Shown piece by piece: positions 15,867 through 25,042 of a stretch of 64,000 bases of DNA. The DNA comes from Planococcus rifietoensis (GTDB lineage: Bacteria; Bacillota; Bacilli; Bacillales_A; Planococcaceae). The stretch lies in contig NZ_CP013659.2 in assembly GCF_001465795.2 (NCBI RefSeq), positions 1,444,501-1,508,500 on the forward strand. Reading direction: 5' to 3'. Under the pieces are notes generated by a model. That model did no database searches. It was given only the letters and a program-made list of their open reading frames with translations, and was not told the DNA's origin. How positions within the stretch are numbered: the first letter of the stretch is position 1; each line of letters starts with the position of its first letter. The translations under genes and the position numbers were made by a program.

Positions 15867-17795
15867 TTATGCAGCTGTGGTGATATTTTTCTTCAGCAAG
15901 CCGACGAGGATCGCTGTTACAAACGAACCAGCAAGGATAGCGATCAAGTACATCAAGATACTTGCCGCTCCCCCGTCCACCAGGCCGATGACGAAGACGC
16001 CGCCATGTGGTGCACGAAGTCCGATATCAAACAGCATGACGAGTGCGCCGGTCGTTGCCGCACCCGCAACCGCTGACGGGATGACGCGAGCTGGATCGGC
16101 TGCAGCAAACGGGATGACGCCTTCAGTGATGAAGCTCGCGCCGAGAACATATGCCGTCTTGCCGGCTTCACGTTCCGGCTTGGTGAATTTCTTCTTGAAC
16201 ATCGTTGTTGCAATGGCCAGTCCAAGCGGCGGGACCATGCCCGCTGCCATAACCGTCGCCATGAAATTGAAGTTCTGTGCATCGAGCATGGCTATGCCGA
16301 ATGTGTAAGCGGCTTTGTTGACCGGGCCGCCCATATCGACTGCCATCATGCCGCCTAGGAGAAGTCCGACGAGAACCAGATTGGTGCCGCCAAGGCTTTC
16401 AAGGAAAGCGGAGATTCCAGTATACACTTGAGTCAAAGGCGGATTGATCAGCATCATGATGACCCCAGTGATCAAAATGCTGAATACCGGATAGAACAAC
16501 ACCGGTTTCAATCCTTCCAGGCTTTGCGGAATGCCTGAGAACACTTTCTTCACGAGCAGCGTTACGTAACCGGCAAGGAAACCAGCGATCAAACCGCCGA
16601 GGAAACCGGAACCGCCGCTAGCTTCTTCAACGCCTGTGACCGTGATTGCAAGCAAGCCACCGATCATCCCTGGAGCAAAACCTGGACGGTCAGCAATGCT
16701 CATCGCGATGAATCCGGCAAGGACAGGAACCATTAAGAAGAACGCCGTGCCGCCGCCGATAGTTGACAGCATCGCAGCAAATTCATTGTATTCCGGGCTA
16801 TCTGGATTTGCCGCATTGATGCCGAAGAAGAACGACAGCGCGATCAAAATCCCGCCGCCGACAACGAATGGCAGCATGTTCGAAACGCCGTTCATCAAAT
16901 GCTTATAGAATCCTGATTTTGTCTCTGGGCCGGCATCCGCGTCTTTGGTGCGGTCATGCTTATAAACAGGCGCATCTTGAGCCAGTGCGCGGTCCAAAAG
17001 CTGGTCCGCTTCGTAGATCGCCTTTCCGACTTGTGTCTGGATGACGTGCTTGCCATCGAATCTCGCCATTTCGACTTTCGTATCGGCTGCCACGATGATG
17101 GCATCCGCTTCGGCGATTTCTGCATCGGTCAAGCGGTTTTTCACGCCGCTCGAGCCGTTTGTTTCCACTTTCAAGTTGATGCCGCGCTCTTTCGCACGCC
17201 CGTTGAGCTTCTCAGCCGCCATATAGGTGTGAGCGATGCCTGTCGGGCAAGCCGTAACAGCCAGGATCTTGCCGCCTGCAGCGGGTTCTGCTGTGCCGGC
17301 AACCGGTGCACTGTCATCTGCTTGTTCCGGCCCATCCACTTCCGCTTCTTTCGCAGAGACGATGTCGAGCACTTGCTGTTTCGACTCGGCTTCTAAAATA
17401 TTGACGCGGAATTTCTCATCCATCAAAAACGTTGCGAGGCGCGATAAAGCTTCCAGGTGATCATCATTTGCCCCGGCTGTTGCCGCGATCATGAAAAACA
17501 GCTGTGCAGGCTGTCCGTCCAGCGATTCGAAGTCAATGCCGTCAAAAGAACGGCCGAACGCAATGGCAGGTGTTTTGACCGCTTCGGACTTTGCATGGGG
17601 GATGGCAATGGTGTCGCCGATCCCTGTCGTGCTTTGTTCTTCGCGCGCCAGGATATCTTTCGTGAATTGCTTTTTGTCGTTCAATTTCCCGGCCCGGTCC
17701 AGTTGCCCAGCCAGTTCGTCCAGTACTTCCCGTTTGGAGCCGGCTTTCAGATCCAGAATGATGGTGTTTTCCGTCAATAATTGTGTAATTCTCAT
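15867..17795 (-). CDS. fruA: PTS fructose transporter subunit IIABC
   Basis: This 642-residue enzyme II imports fructose while phosphorylating it to fructose-1-phosphate. Order is IIA, IIB, IIC. IIA has its phospho-histidine in TIAIPHAKSEA (His67), IIB its phospho-cysteine in AVTACPTGIAHTYMAAE (Cys183), and the IIC part from about residue 290 has eight or so membrane helices including the conserved ASFITEGVIPFAAADPARVIPS block. The linker around 150-175 is rich in Glu, Ala and Pro. The start at 17795 forms an ATGA overlap with the fruK stop codon and follows AAGGATG, indicating translational coupling; an upstream in-frame start lies inside fruK. Last gene of fruRKA. Confidence 0.95.
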   Translation of the reverse strand: MRITQLLTENTIILDLKAGSKREVLDELAGQLDRAGKLNDKKQFTKDILAREEQSTTGIGDTIAIPHAKSEAVKTPAIAFGRSFDGIDFESLDGQPAQLFFMIAATAGANDDHLEALSRLATFLMDEKFRVNILEAESKQQVLDIVSAKEAEVDGPEQADDSAPVAGTAEPAAGGKILAVTACPTGIAHTYMAAEKLNGRAKERGINLKVETNGSSGVKNRLTDAEIAEADAIIVAADTKVEMARFDGKHVIQTQVGKAIYEADQLLDRALAQDAPVYKHDRTKDADAGPETKSGFYKHLMNGVSNMLPFVVGGGILIALSFFFGINAANPDSPEYNEFAAMLSTIGGGTAFFLMVPVLAGFIAMSIADRPGFAPGMIGGLLAITVTGVEEASGGSGFLGGLIAGFLAGYVTLLVKKVFSGIPQSLEGLKPVLFYPVFSILITGVIMMLINPPLTQVYTGISAFLESLGGTNLVLVGLLLGGMMAVDMGGPVNKAAYTFGIAMLDAQNFNFMATVMAAGMVPPLGLAIATTMFKKKFTKPEREAGKTAYVLGASFITEGVIPFAAADPARVIPSAVAGAATTGALVMLFDIGLRAPHGGVFVIGLVDGGAASILMYLIAILAGSFVTAILVGLLKKNITTAA

Positions 17796-18724
17796 TTTGT
17801 CACATCCTTTTCTTCGAATGGGGTTACGGTCACTTCTGGGAGCAATTGTTCCACATCTGCCTGTTCGCATAAATCGGTCCGAAAAGCAGTGGCGCTTCCG
17901 CTGGCGACGCCGTATTGGAACGCTCTCTCCGGGTCTTGATGCTGAATATAGGAAGCGATGAATCCAGATACCAAGGAATCTCCCGAACCGACGGTGTTGA
18001 CGACTTTGCCTTTTGGCACTTGGGCTGTATAGCGATGTTCACGGGAAGCATAGATGGCTCCCGCCCCGCCCATGGAGACGACGACATGCTGGACGCCTCT
18101 TTCCACCAGCCGGCTGGCATAATGGAAAGCTTGTGCTTGGGTGGTGATTTCGACTCCGAACATCTCTCCGAGTTCATGCTCGTTCGGTTTAATGAGGAAA
18201 GGCTTCGTGTCTAACAATTCCTGCAGCGCGGGGCCGGACGTATCGAGCACGAAATGAATGCCACGCTCCTGGCAACGATCGGCGAGATCCTTGAAGAATT
18301 GGGTCGGCACCGATGACGGCAAACTTCCCGCCAAGACGAACCAATCGCCTTGTGCCATAACGGCAATTTTTTCTTTCAGTTGTTCCAGCTGCGATCCCTC
18401 GAGCACCGGGCCGGGCCCATTCAATTCGGTTTCTTGGTCGGTCTTGATTTTGACATTGATTCGCGTGATCGCGCCGGTGTCGATAAAATCGGTCTCGATG
18501 CCTTCTGCGTCCAGGAACTCTTCAATAAAGCGTCCTGTAAAACCACCAGCGTATCCGAGCGCCCGGCTTTTCAGGCCCAAACGGCTGAGTACGCGCGAGA
18601 CATTGATGCCTTTGCCGCCGGGGTAATAATACACTTCATCCGAACGGTTCAAGGCACCGCTTTCAAAATGCGTTAAATACGCTGTGTAATCAATGGATGG
18701 AGCGAATGTGCATGTGTAGATCAT
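17792..18724 (-). CDS. fruK: 1-phosphofructokinase
   Basis: This 310-residue PfkB-family kinase converts fructose-1-phosphate and ATP to fructose-1,6-bisphosphate. Visible motifs are YYYPGGKGINVSRVLSRLG (first PfkB signature) and VVNTVGSGDSLVSGF (second signature, catalytic Asp about residue 249). The opening MIYTCTFAPSIDYTAYL is typical of FruK rather than LacC or ribokinase. The gene overlaps fruR upstream and fruA downstream by the same ATGA device, so the three proteins are made in a coupled way. Its product is also the inducer-side metabolite expected to affect FruR and HPr kinase. Confidence 0.94.
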   Translation of the reverse strand: MIYTCTFAPSIDYTAYLTHFESGALNRSDEVYYYPGGKGINVSRVLSRLGLKSRALGYAGGFTGRFIEEFLDAEGIETDFIDTGAITRINVKIKTDQETELNGPGPVLEGSQLEQLKEKIAVMAQGDWFVLAGSLPSSVPTQFFKDLADRCQERGIHFVLDTSGPALQELLDTKPFLIKPNEHELGEMFGVEITTQAQAFHYASRLVERGVQHVVVSMGGAGAIYASREHRYTAQVPKGKVVNTVGSGDSLVSGFIASYIQHQDPERAFQYGVASGSATAFRTDLCEQADVEQLLPEVTVTPFEEKDVTK

Positions 18725-19473
18725 TGTGTCACCACCTTAATAGTTGTTTGTCGTTCGATTTCTTCCAATGCCTCATCCGGCAAGCCGTCGATGATGAGTG
18801 CGGACCGGCTTAAGTCGAAGATGTGCGCAAAACTGACTTTGCCGTATTTGGATTGGTCCGCAAGCACGTAACAGCTTCTGGATAATTCCCCGGCCCTTCG
18901 CTTGACGGCCGCTTCTTCAGGGTCCGGTGTTGTGAAGCCGTGACTGGGGTGAATTCCATTGACGCCGAGAAAGCTTTTATCGAACCGGTAATTCTCCAGC
19001 GACTGGGTCGCCTGAGGACCAACTAAAGCACCCGTGCGCGACTTGATGAATCCACCTGTCAAATAGGAAGTGATCCCGTGCTCGATCAAGGCTTCCAGGT
19101 GGCTCAGTCCATTGGTGACAACGGTTACATCTTTGTCTATTAAAAAGGGGATCATTTGCGCCGTCGTCGTGCCTGCATCCAGGAACAGCGAATCGCCTGT
19201 TTTGACGAGCGAGGCCGCATAGCGCGCAACCAGCTGTTTTTCCTTCAGGTTCTTTGCCGCTTTATCCGACAAACTCGGTTCCGGCACATTTGGGGCGATC
19301 CGGCTGGCACCGCCAAAAACGCGTTCCAGCTTCTGCAATTCCTCAAGTTCCGTCAAATCACGGCGGATGGTGGATTCTGAAGCCGCGGTCAGTTCGACCA
19401 GCTCCTGAATTTTGATGCTTTGCTTTTCTTTCAAAAGGTTTAAAATCAGTTGATGCCGCTCCGTGGTCAGCAT
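18721..19473 (-). CDS. fruR: DeoR family transcriptional regulator of the fructose operon
   Basis: This 250-residue regulator has an N-terminal DeoR helix-turn-helix (MLTTERHQLILNLLKEKQSIKIQELVELTAASESTIRRDL) and a C-terminal sugar-phosphate sensing domain with LFLDAGTTTAQMIP, VVTNGLSHLEAL, FLGVNGIHPSHGFTTPDPEEAAVKR and VLADQSKYG. All are standard for FruR/DeoR repressors, which release DNA when fructose-1-phosphate accumulates. First gene of the operon; fruK starts within its stop codon. Probable operators are in the divergent region with ptsH. Confidence 0.93.
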   Translation of the reverse strand: MLTTERHQLILNLLKEKQSIKIQELVELTAASESTIRRDLTELEELQKLERVFGGASRIAPNVPEPSLSDKAAKNLKEKQLVARYAASLVKTGDSLFLDAGTTTAQMIPFLIDKDVTVVTNGLSHLEALIEHGITSYLTGGFIKSRTGALVGPQATQSLENYRFDKSFLGVNGIHPSHGFTTPDPEEAAVKRRAGELSRSCYVLADQSKYGKVSFAHIFDLSRSALIIDGLPDEALEEIERQTTIKVVTQ

Positions 19474-19506
19474 TCAGTCACCTTCTTTTCTTTTCTGATT
19501 AAATAG

Positions 19507-19535
19507 ATAATACTTGAAATCGTTTACAAAATCAA
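19507..19535 (-). promoter_or_regulatory. Promoter of fruRKA
   Basis: On the minus strand TTGATT (19530-19535), 17 bases, TATTAT (19507-19512). The spacer contains the cre box, so CcpA binding would block RNA polymerase. Confidence 0.72.
19515..19528. promoter_or_regulatory. CcpA cre box
   Basis: TGAAATCGTTTACA fits the Bacillus cre consensus TGWAANCGNTNWCA at every position on both strands. It lies between the -10 and -35 of the fru promoter. Confidence 0.85.
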
Positions 19536-19559
19536 TCATAATCATTCATAAGCAGTCAA

Positions 19560-19581
19560 ATTCATTCAAAAAAGAATGAAT
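19560..19581. promoter_or_regulatory. Inverted repeat, candidate FruR operator
   Basis: ATTCATTC, six A, GAATGAAT: an 8-bp perfect inverted repeat upstream of ptsH. Related ATCATTCAT strings lie at about 19537-19548. The site is near the fru promoter and may act on both directions. Confidence 0.6.
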
Positions 19582-19619
19582 CCCGCTCAAATACACGCAT
19601 ATTATAGGAGGAACTCATC

Positions 19620-19889
19620 ATGGTAGAAAAACAATATACAATTACAGACGAAGCAGGCATCCACGCGCGCCCGGCATCCGCACTGGTCGGATCGATCTCG
19701 AAATTCCAATCGGACATCACGCTCGGCTTCAACGGCAAGCAAGTCAACTTGAAATCGATTCTCGGCGTCATGTCGCTCGGCATTGCTTCCGGGTCAACCG
19801 TTACGATTGCTGCGGACGGAGCGGACGAAGAAGAAGCGATGGCTAAAATCGACGAAGTGCTGAAAGCGGAAGGGATTTCCAACCAATGA
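19620..19889 (+). CDS. ptsH: Phosphocarrier protein HPr
   Basis: This 89-residue protein shuttles phosphate from Enzyme I to sugar-specific IIA domains. The catalytic histidine is His15 in [11 protein letters not shown] and the HprK regulatory serine is Ser46 in [14 protein letters not shown], both at canonical positions. When phosphorylated at Ser46 it is the CcpA corepressor. AGGAGGA lies 9 bases before the ATG. Its stop codon overlaps the ptsI start (ATGA). The gene is divergent from fruRKA, an arrangement that puts general PTS genes and the fructose system under one intergenic control region. Confidence 0.95.
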   Translation: MVEKQYTITDEAGIHARPASALVGSISKFQSDITLGFNGKQVNLKSILGVMSLGIASGSTVTIAADGADEEEAMAKIDEVLKAEGISNQ

Positions 19890-21598
19890 CAAGCCCTCTC
19901 TCCGGGATCGCAGCCTCCACCGGGATCGCCATCGCCAAAGCATTCCGCCTGGAAAATCCGGAATTGACCGTCGAACAGCAACAAGTGGGCAATCCCGCTG
20001 AAGAAATCGCGCGCTTTGATGCAGCCGTTGCTCAATCGGCCGCCGAACTTGAAGTCATCCAGCAAAAAACCGCCCAGCAGATCAGCGACAAGGAAGCCGC
20101 GATTTTCGGCGCCCATTTGCTGGTCTTGAGCGACCCTGAACTGATTGGGCCGATCAAAGAGCGCATTTCAGCGGATAGTGTCAATGCGGAATTTGCGTTG
20201 CAGGAAACAAGTGATATGTTCATCACGATGTTTGAAGCGATGGACAATGAGTATATGAAAGAACGCGCAGCGGATATTAAAGACGTCCGCAAACGCTTGC
20301 TGTCCCATCTGCTTGGCGTGAAGATCCAAGACCCGAGCATGATCGATGAGGAAGTCATTGTCATCGCCGAAGATTTGACACCGTCCGATACCGTCCAATT
20401 GAATGCCCAGTTTGTCAAAGGCTTCATCACCGATATCGGCGGGCGCACTTCGCATTCCGCCATCCTTGCGCGCACCTTGGAAATCCCGGCAGTAGTCGGC
20501 GCACAAAACGCCATGGCCACGATACGCAATGGCCAAACGGTGATCATTGATGGCTTGGAAGGCAAAATCATCATCGACCCCGATTCAGCGACTATCCAGC
20601 AGTTCGAGCAGGAAAAGTCAGCATATGACGCCCAAAAAGCCGAATGGGCCAAGCTCAAAGATGAGCCGACGCTAAGTGCCGACGGACAGCATGTGGAACT
20701 TGCCGCCAATATCGGCACCCCGAAAGACCTTGCCGGCGTGCTCGAACATGGCGCAGAAGGCATCGGCCTTTACCGCACCGAGTTTCTTTATATGGGCAGA
20801 GACGCCTTTCCGACAGAAGACGAGCAGTTTGACGCCTATTCAAAAGTCTTAAAGGGCATGAACGGCAAGCCGACCGTCGTCCGGACACTCGACATCGGCG
20901 GCGATAAAGAACTCACGTATCTGGACTTGCCGAAAGAACTGAACCCATTCCTCGGGCTTCGCGCGATCCGTTTGTGCCTGGAGATGCCAGAACTCTTCAG
21001 AACGCAACTGCGTGCCCTATTGCGCGCAAGCGTGCATGGCAATTTGAAGATCATGTTCCCGATGATCGCAACGATAGAAGAATTCCGCCAAGGAAAAGCA
21101 ATGCTTGCAGAAGAAAAGGCCAAATTACTGGAGGCCGGCATCGCAGTCAGCGACTCGATCGAAGTCGGCATCATGGTGGAGATTCCTTCTACCGCCGTCA
21201 TGGCGGATGTCTTCGCCAAAGAAGTGGATTTCTTCTCCATCGGCACGAACGACTTGATCCAGTATACGATGGCTGCAGACCGCATGAACGAACGCGTGTC
21301 GTATCTGTACCAGCCGTTCAACCCCGCGATTTTGCGCTTAGTCAAAATGGTTATCGATGCCGCGCATAAAGAAGGCAAATGGGCAGGCATGTGCGGCGAG
21401 ATGGCCGGCGATGACATCGCCATCCCGATCCTTCTCGGGCTCGGCTTGGACGAATTCTCCATGAGCGCTTCTTCTGTCCTGAAGGCGCGTGCACAGATCA
21501 GCCGTTTGTCAAAACAAGAAATGGCTTCGCATACCGACCGCATACTTGCGCTCTCGTCATCTCAAGAAGTGGAAGCGTACGTCAAAGGAATCAGCTAA
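19886..21598 (+). CDS. ptsI: Phosphoenolpyruvate-protein phosphotransferase (Enzyme I)
   Basis: This 570-residue cytosolic enzyme takes phosphate from phosphoenolpyruvate and passes it to HPr. The phosphorylated histidine is His190 in [23 protein letters not shown]. The PEP-binding half shows [53 protein letters not shown] and [10 protein letters not shown], which carries the catalytic cysteine. Length is normal for Bacillus PtsI. It overlaps ptsH by four bases and ends in a strong terminator, so the operon is ptsHI only. Confidence 0.96.
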   Translation: MTSPLSGIAASTGIAIAKAFRLENPELTVEQQQVGNPAEEIARFDAAVAQSAAELEVIQQKTAQQISDKEAAIFGAHLLVLSDPELIGPIKERISADSVNAEFALQETSDMFITMFEAMDNEYMKERAADIKDVRKRLLSHLLGVKIQDPSMIDEEVIVIAEDLTPSDTVQLNAQFVKGFITDIGGRTSHSAILARTLEIPAVVGAQNAMATIRNGQTVIIDGLEGKIIIDPDSATIQQFEQEKSAYDAQKAEWAKLKDEPTLSADGQHVELAANIGTPKDLAGVLEHGAEGIGLYRTEFLYMGRDAFPTEDEQFDAYSKVLKGMNGKPTVVRTLDIGGDKELTYLDLPKELNPFLGLRAIRLCLEMPELFRTQLRALLRASVHGNLKIMFPMIATIEEFRQGKAMLAEEKAKLLEAGIAVSDSIEVGIMVEIPSTAVMADVFAKEVDFFSIGTNDLIQYTMAADRMNERVSYLYQPFNPAILRLVKMVIDAAHKEGKWAGMCGEMAGDDIAIPILLGLGLDEFSMSASSVLKARAQISRLSKQEMASHTDRILALSSSQEVEAYVKGIS

Positions 21599-21638
21599 AA
21601 AAACCCCTGAACGCCTTCGCGGCATTCAGGGGTTTTTC
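21599..21638. terminator. Terminator after ptsI
   Basis: AAACCCCTGAA and TTCAGGGGTTT form an 11-bp stem with A and T runs; it also faces the converging SDR gene. Confidence 0.88.
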
Positions 21639-21644
21639 GTGTGA

Positions 21645-22367
21645 TCAAAATGGGTTGGTCGCCCATTGTTTCGATAAAGGGATAAAGATGCGCGGGTTCA
21701 ATTTCAATTGCGAAACGATGTATTCCGCGATGTCTTCCGGCTGCATGAACTTCTCTTTTTCCTGTTCCGTTTCATTGCCGGAATCAGTCATGCCTGTGAC
21801 CACGCGGCTAGGTGCCAAAGCGAAGACACGGATATTGTCGGGGCGCACTTCCTGCATCAAGGCCTCGCTCATGCCAAGCACCGCGAATTTCGATGCGCTA
21901 TAGGCGCTCGAGCCTTTCGTGCCTTTGAGTCCCGAAGAAGAGGAGATGTTGACGATATCGCCTCCCTGCTTGTCGATCATCTGCGGCAGCACCGCTTTGG
22001 TCATATGGACCATGCCCATCAAATTGATATTGAGCATATTTTGCCAATCCTCGGTATCAAGTTCCATAAACTTGCCGTATTTTCCGATTCCTGCGTTGTT
22101 GATAAGGATATCAATCGTGCCGAGTTCGTCGGTCAATTTCTCGACGGCCGCTTCGACTTGCTTTGAATCCGACACATCCGCAACCGCAAATGCTGCGCGG
22201 CCCCGTAATGAACGGATCTCTTTCGCCAATTGTTCGATTTCTTTTCGGGTTCTGGCGATCAGCCCGACGGCCACGCCTTCATTGGCCAGTGCCAGGGCGG
22301 TTGCCCGGCCGATGCCGCGCCCTGCTCCTGTAATGATTGCTGTCTTTTCCGTTAACACTTGTCCCAC
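21645..22367 (-). CDS. SDR family 3-ketoacyl-ACP reductase-like oxidoreductase
   Basis: This 240-residue classical short-chain dehydrogenase has the NAD(P) motif TGAGRGIG (residues 13-20), an arginine pair in LIARTRKE that favours NADPH, the NNAG motif near residue 90, a serine in NISSSSG and the catalytic YSASK (156-160). It is FabG-like in layout but lies away from fatty acid genes, and its C-terminus (RIFIPLSKQWATNPF) differs from FabG. The substrate is unknown. It converges on ptsI and is monocistronic or weakly linked with the upstream hydrolase gene. Confidence 0.87.
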   Translation of the reverse strand: MGQVLTEKTAIITGAGRGIGRATALALANEGVAVGLIARTRKEIEQLAKEIRSLRGRAAFAVADVSDSKQVEAAVEKLTDELGTIDILINNAGIGKYGKFMELDTEDWQNMLNINLMGMVHMTKAVLPQMIDKQGGDIVNISSSSGLKGTKGSSAYSASKFAVLGMSEALMQEVRPDNIRVFALAPSRVVTGMTDSGNETEQEKEKFMQPEDIAEYIVSQLKLNPRIFIPLSKQWATNPF

Positions 22368-22481
22368 TTTATTTTCCGCCCTTCAGGTAAATGAATTTTC
22401 TCTGCCCTAGTCTTTGCCCCTAAACGGGCGGCGGTAAACCGGCCGATTGACTGAGGATAAAATTTTTTTAGGCCAGCAGCC

Positions 22482-23417
22482 TCAGTTTTGTTTGCGGAAA
22501 TAATCCAGCAGGCCCTGCGCACTGACCTGTAAGTCCATCTCGATATAAGGCATCACGCGGTGCGGCTGTTTGGCGCCTTTTTCCGCCAATTGCGCCATAA
22601 CGGGTGCCAGCAGACGTTTTGCCAATTGATCTGCGGATTCTTTGTTCTGATAGGCCGCCGCTCCTTCTTCAACAAACAGCTCTAGCCATTCCAGCACCTG
22701 CTCTAGCGCTGCATCAGGGTTATGCGCAGCGCCGAAATGCCCAAAATAAAGCACATCGAGTTGCTGCCGTTGCATCCGTTCGATGGATGCCTTCATCGCC
22801 TCAGGGTCGAATTGGTTCGGTGAAGTGGACGGCAAGTAAAAGTCGATGCCGTCTTCGATCAGCTGTGCATAGCGGATGCCGGCTGTATCCCCTGCAAAAA
22901 ACCCATTCGATACTGGGTCTAAGATGCCGAAATGATGTTTGGCATGGCCCGGCGTATCCCAGAACTCAAGCGTACAGTCCGGGCCGATCTGCAGCCGGTC
23001 GCCTTCCGTTTTGATATCGATGCGCTGTTCGGGCACCGGGACGATTGGATTGAACAAATCATCAAATTGATCTCCGTATACCGCTCTAGCCCCGGCGATG
23101 AGACGGCTCGGGTCTGCCAGGTGCCTGGCGCCTTTCGGGTGGACGATGAGCGTCGCGTTCGGGCAGTCCTGCAAGAGTAAGCCCGCTCCCCCGGCGTGGT
23201 CAAGGTGGATGTGGGTGACGATGATGTAACGGACCTCATCGAGTGAGATGCCGAGTTCGTTCAATCCTTGTTTCACATGCTCTACCGAGGGGCTCGGTCC
23301 TGTTTCAATAATGGTTAGCTGCTGTTCCATGATGACGTAGCTGCCTGTTCGGTGTTCGAGGCCGAGATCGAAACCGTCGATCAACTGAATGCGGTCGTTC
23401 AACTTGCTGATGGCCAT
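22482..23417 (-). CDS. MBL-fold metallohydrolase
   Basis: This 311-residue protein has the metallo-beta-lactamase dinuclear metal motif THIHLDHAGG (His69, His71, Asp73, His74), a further ligand in DTPGHAKHHFGIL and the aspartate in FFAGDTAG. The last histidine lies in YFGHFGAAHN. Layout is close to YqjP/glyoxalase II-like hydrolases, which cleave thioesters or lactones; the substrate cannot be told. It is read in the same direction as, and about 100 bases upstream of, the SDR gene. Confidence 0.86.
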   Translation of the reverse strand: MAISKLNDRIQLIDGFDLGLEHRTGSYVIMEQQLTIIETGPSPSVEHVKQGLNELGISLDEVRYIIVTHIHLDHAGGAGLLLQDCPNATLIVHPKGARHLADPSRLIAGARAVYGDQFDDLFNPIVPVPEQRIDIKTEGDRLQIGPDCTLEFWDTPGHAKHHFGILDPVSNGFFAGDTAGIRYAQLIEDGIDFYLPSTSPNQFDPEAMKASIERMQRQQLDVLYFGHFGAAHNPDAALEQVLEWLELFVEEGAAAYQNKESADQLAKRLLAPVMAQLAEKGAKQPHRVMPYIEMDLQVSAQGLLDYFRKQN

Positions 23418-23484
23418 ACTGGCACCCCTTTCTATTTGTCTTCAGTCTACCAAAGCCCGAGCTTGCGCTACAACTCGGCACATA

Positions 23485-23512
23485 AAAACGCCGCCAGAAT
23501 TCGGCGGCGTTT
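23485..23512 (-). terminator. Terminator after the M14 peptidase gene
   Basis: AAACGCCGCC (23486-23495) pairs with GGCGGCGTTT (23503-23512), followed on the minus strand by a T run. Confidence 0.85.
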
Positions 23513-23516
23513 CTCA

Positions 23517-24713
23517 TCAATTGCTGGATGGGCTATAGGAAGTCAGTGGAATGTCTTCATAGTCTTCCGGGTCCAATGAATAGACGCTGTCGTCGGCTAC
23601 CCCTTCGACAATCGCTGTCAATCCGCGCTCCACCGATTTGACCAATTGGCCTTTTTCTTTCTGCCCAAGCGACTGGGTTTGGCCGCGTACTTCAAACAAC
23701 ACGGTGCCGCTGCCGTTCAATGCATAGCTGCCAAGCGCTGTGCCCGGCAAATCGAGCCCTTGTGAATAAAGCGAGATATTGGTGAATTTCGAATTGCCGT
23801 AGGACTGCAGCTCCTCATACGCCGCCACATTCAGCTGGCGTGAAAAATCATAATCGTACTGGTCTGCATACTCGCTGTATTTCGCCCCTTCAGCACTGGA
23901 TGGGTCCGGAACGAATTGGGCGGACAACGACAATGTAACTGGATCTGGCGTGCCATCGACATAATACATCCCTTGGTGATGCAGGTCGATAAAGACGTCG
24001 ACGGTGCCATATTCCGCTTGCAGCGATTTATAGACGTCGCGTGACACTTGGGCTTCTTTCGTAATAAACCAGCCCGGTTCGTTCGATGCGCCAGGGAAAT
24101 CTTCCGCTTGTGGCACATAGTCCAGGTCCGGATTAAAGTCGCGGTTCACATCAAAGCCTGGATTGGCGCCGTAATCATAGCTTTGGCTGACGCCGCGGTC
24201 CAAATAATTCCATGATGGCGTTGCAGCGGCGAGTTCGGGATAATCCGCCACGACATCGCTCCATGTCATGCTATTGCGGCGCTTATCGCCTTCTGAGGCA
24301 TCCGGATTCATCATCGGCATGAAGACGATCGTCACTTCGTCGCGCAAGGCTTTCGCCGCTTTCGAGTTGCCGGATAGCGATTTCAACATATTCAAAATGG
24401 CCACAGTGCCTGTTTTTTCGTTTCCGTGAATCTCACTTTGGATTAGCAGCACTTTATCGCCCGTGCCGACAGTCGCCGTATAAATATCGCGGCCTTCGAA
24501 GGATTGGCCGGCGACATCCACGGAAACAGAGCCTTTGCTATTTGCTTCGATGCGCTGAAGTTCTTTTTGCAGCTCCCCGTAATCGATAAATCCGGAAATG
24601 GCATTGTCATGATGGTGTTCAGTCGGCTGTGCAGGCTCTGCTGCTTGTACCGGCATCGCAAGCATCGCACAAAGCCCCGCCATCGTCATTGTCTTGAATA
24701 TGTGTTTTTTCAC
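23517..24713 (-). CDS. Secreted M14 family zinc carboxypeptidase
   Basis: This 398-residue protein begins with a signal peptide (basic KKHIFK, hydrophobic core, MPVQA-A cleavage-like site near residue 25) so the mature enzyme is exported. Zinc ligands are visible in SEIHGNEKTG (His and Glu of HxxE, about residues 96 and 99) and DLHHQG, and the catalytic glutamate in LFEVRGQ. It belongs with the gamma-glutamyl or Bacillus-type zinc carboxypeptidases. The N-terminus of the mature form has HHHD, which may add metal affinity. I chose the GTG at 24713 because AAGGAG lies 7 bases upstream while a GTG three codons earlier overlaps it. Confidence 0.86.
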   Translation of the reverse strand: MKKHIFKTMTMAGLCAMLAMPVQAAEPAQPTEHHHDNAISGFIDYGELQKELQRIEANSKGSVSVDVAGQSFEGRDIYTATVGTGDKVLLIQSEIHGNEKTGTVAILNMLKSLSGNSKAAKALRDEVTIVFMPMMNPDASEGDKRRNSMTWSDVVADYPELAAATPSWNYLDRGVSQSYDYGANPGFDVNRDFNPDLDYVPQAEDFPGASNEPGWFITKEAQVSRDVYKSLQAEYGTVDVFIDLHHQGMYYVDGTPDPVTLSLSAQFVPDPSSAEGAKYSEYADQYDYDFSRQLNVAAYEELQSYGNSKFTNISLYSQGLDLPGTALGSYALNGSGTVLFEVRGQTQSLGQKEKGQLVKSVERGLTAIVEGVADDSVYSLDPEDYEDIPLTSYSPSSN

Positions 24714-25042
24714 TATCCCCACTCCTTTTCATTGAATAGGCTGAGTATAGCAAAGCTTGTTAAGCTTGCCTATAGTTGTCAGAAATTTCAGTTCTTTGGA
24801 TATATAATCCACAGCGTCAATCGCGCTTCGCCCGTTACCATTGCCGGAGAGCAAATTTTGAACTCGCTGATTTCCATTGTTTCGTGGGACGAAATACCCT
24901 CAGCGTCCAGTTAACGGCTGCAGTCATTTATCAGGACTAAAACCCTCCCTCTGTCAACTTGTCTATTTAGCGCTTTTGGGTTTGCCTATTGCCTTAGATC
25001 GGCTACAGTTATACCATTAAGGAAGAAACTGGAGGTTATCAT
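24714..25042. other. Intergenic region between divergent genes (about 330 bases)
   Basis: It separates the secreted peptidase from nnrD. No small gene with a ribosome binding site is seen. A TATACC at 25011-25016 region and GGAGG before 25043 mark the nnrD side, but a -35 with correct spacing is not clear. Confidence 0.4.

Noticed and set aside
19600..19605. TATTAT as a ptsH -10 element
   Set aside because: Transcription would begin after the ribosome binding site (19606-19611), so it cannot serve ptsH.
20032..21543. Long minus-strand frames opposite ptsI
   Set aside because: Shadows of ptsI, with no domain and no start signal.
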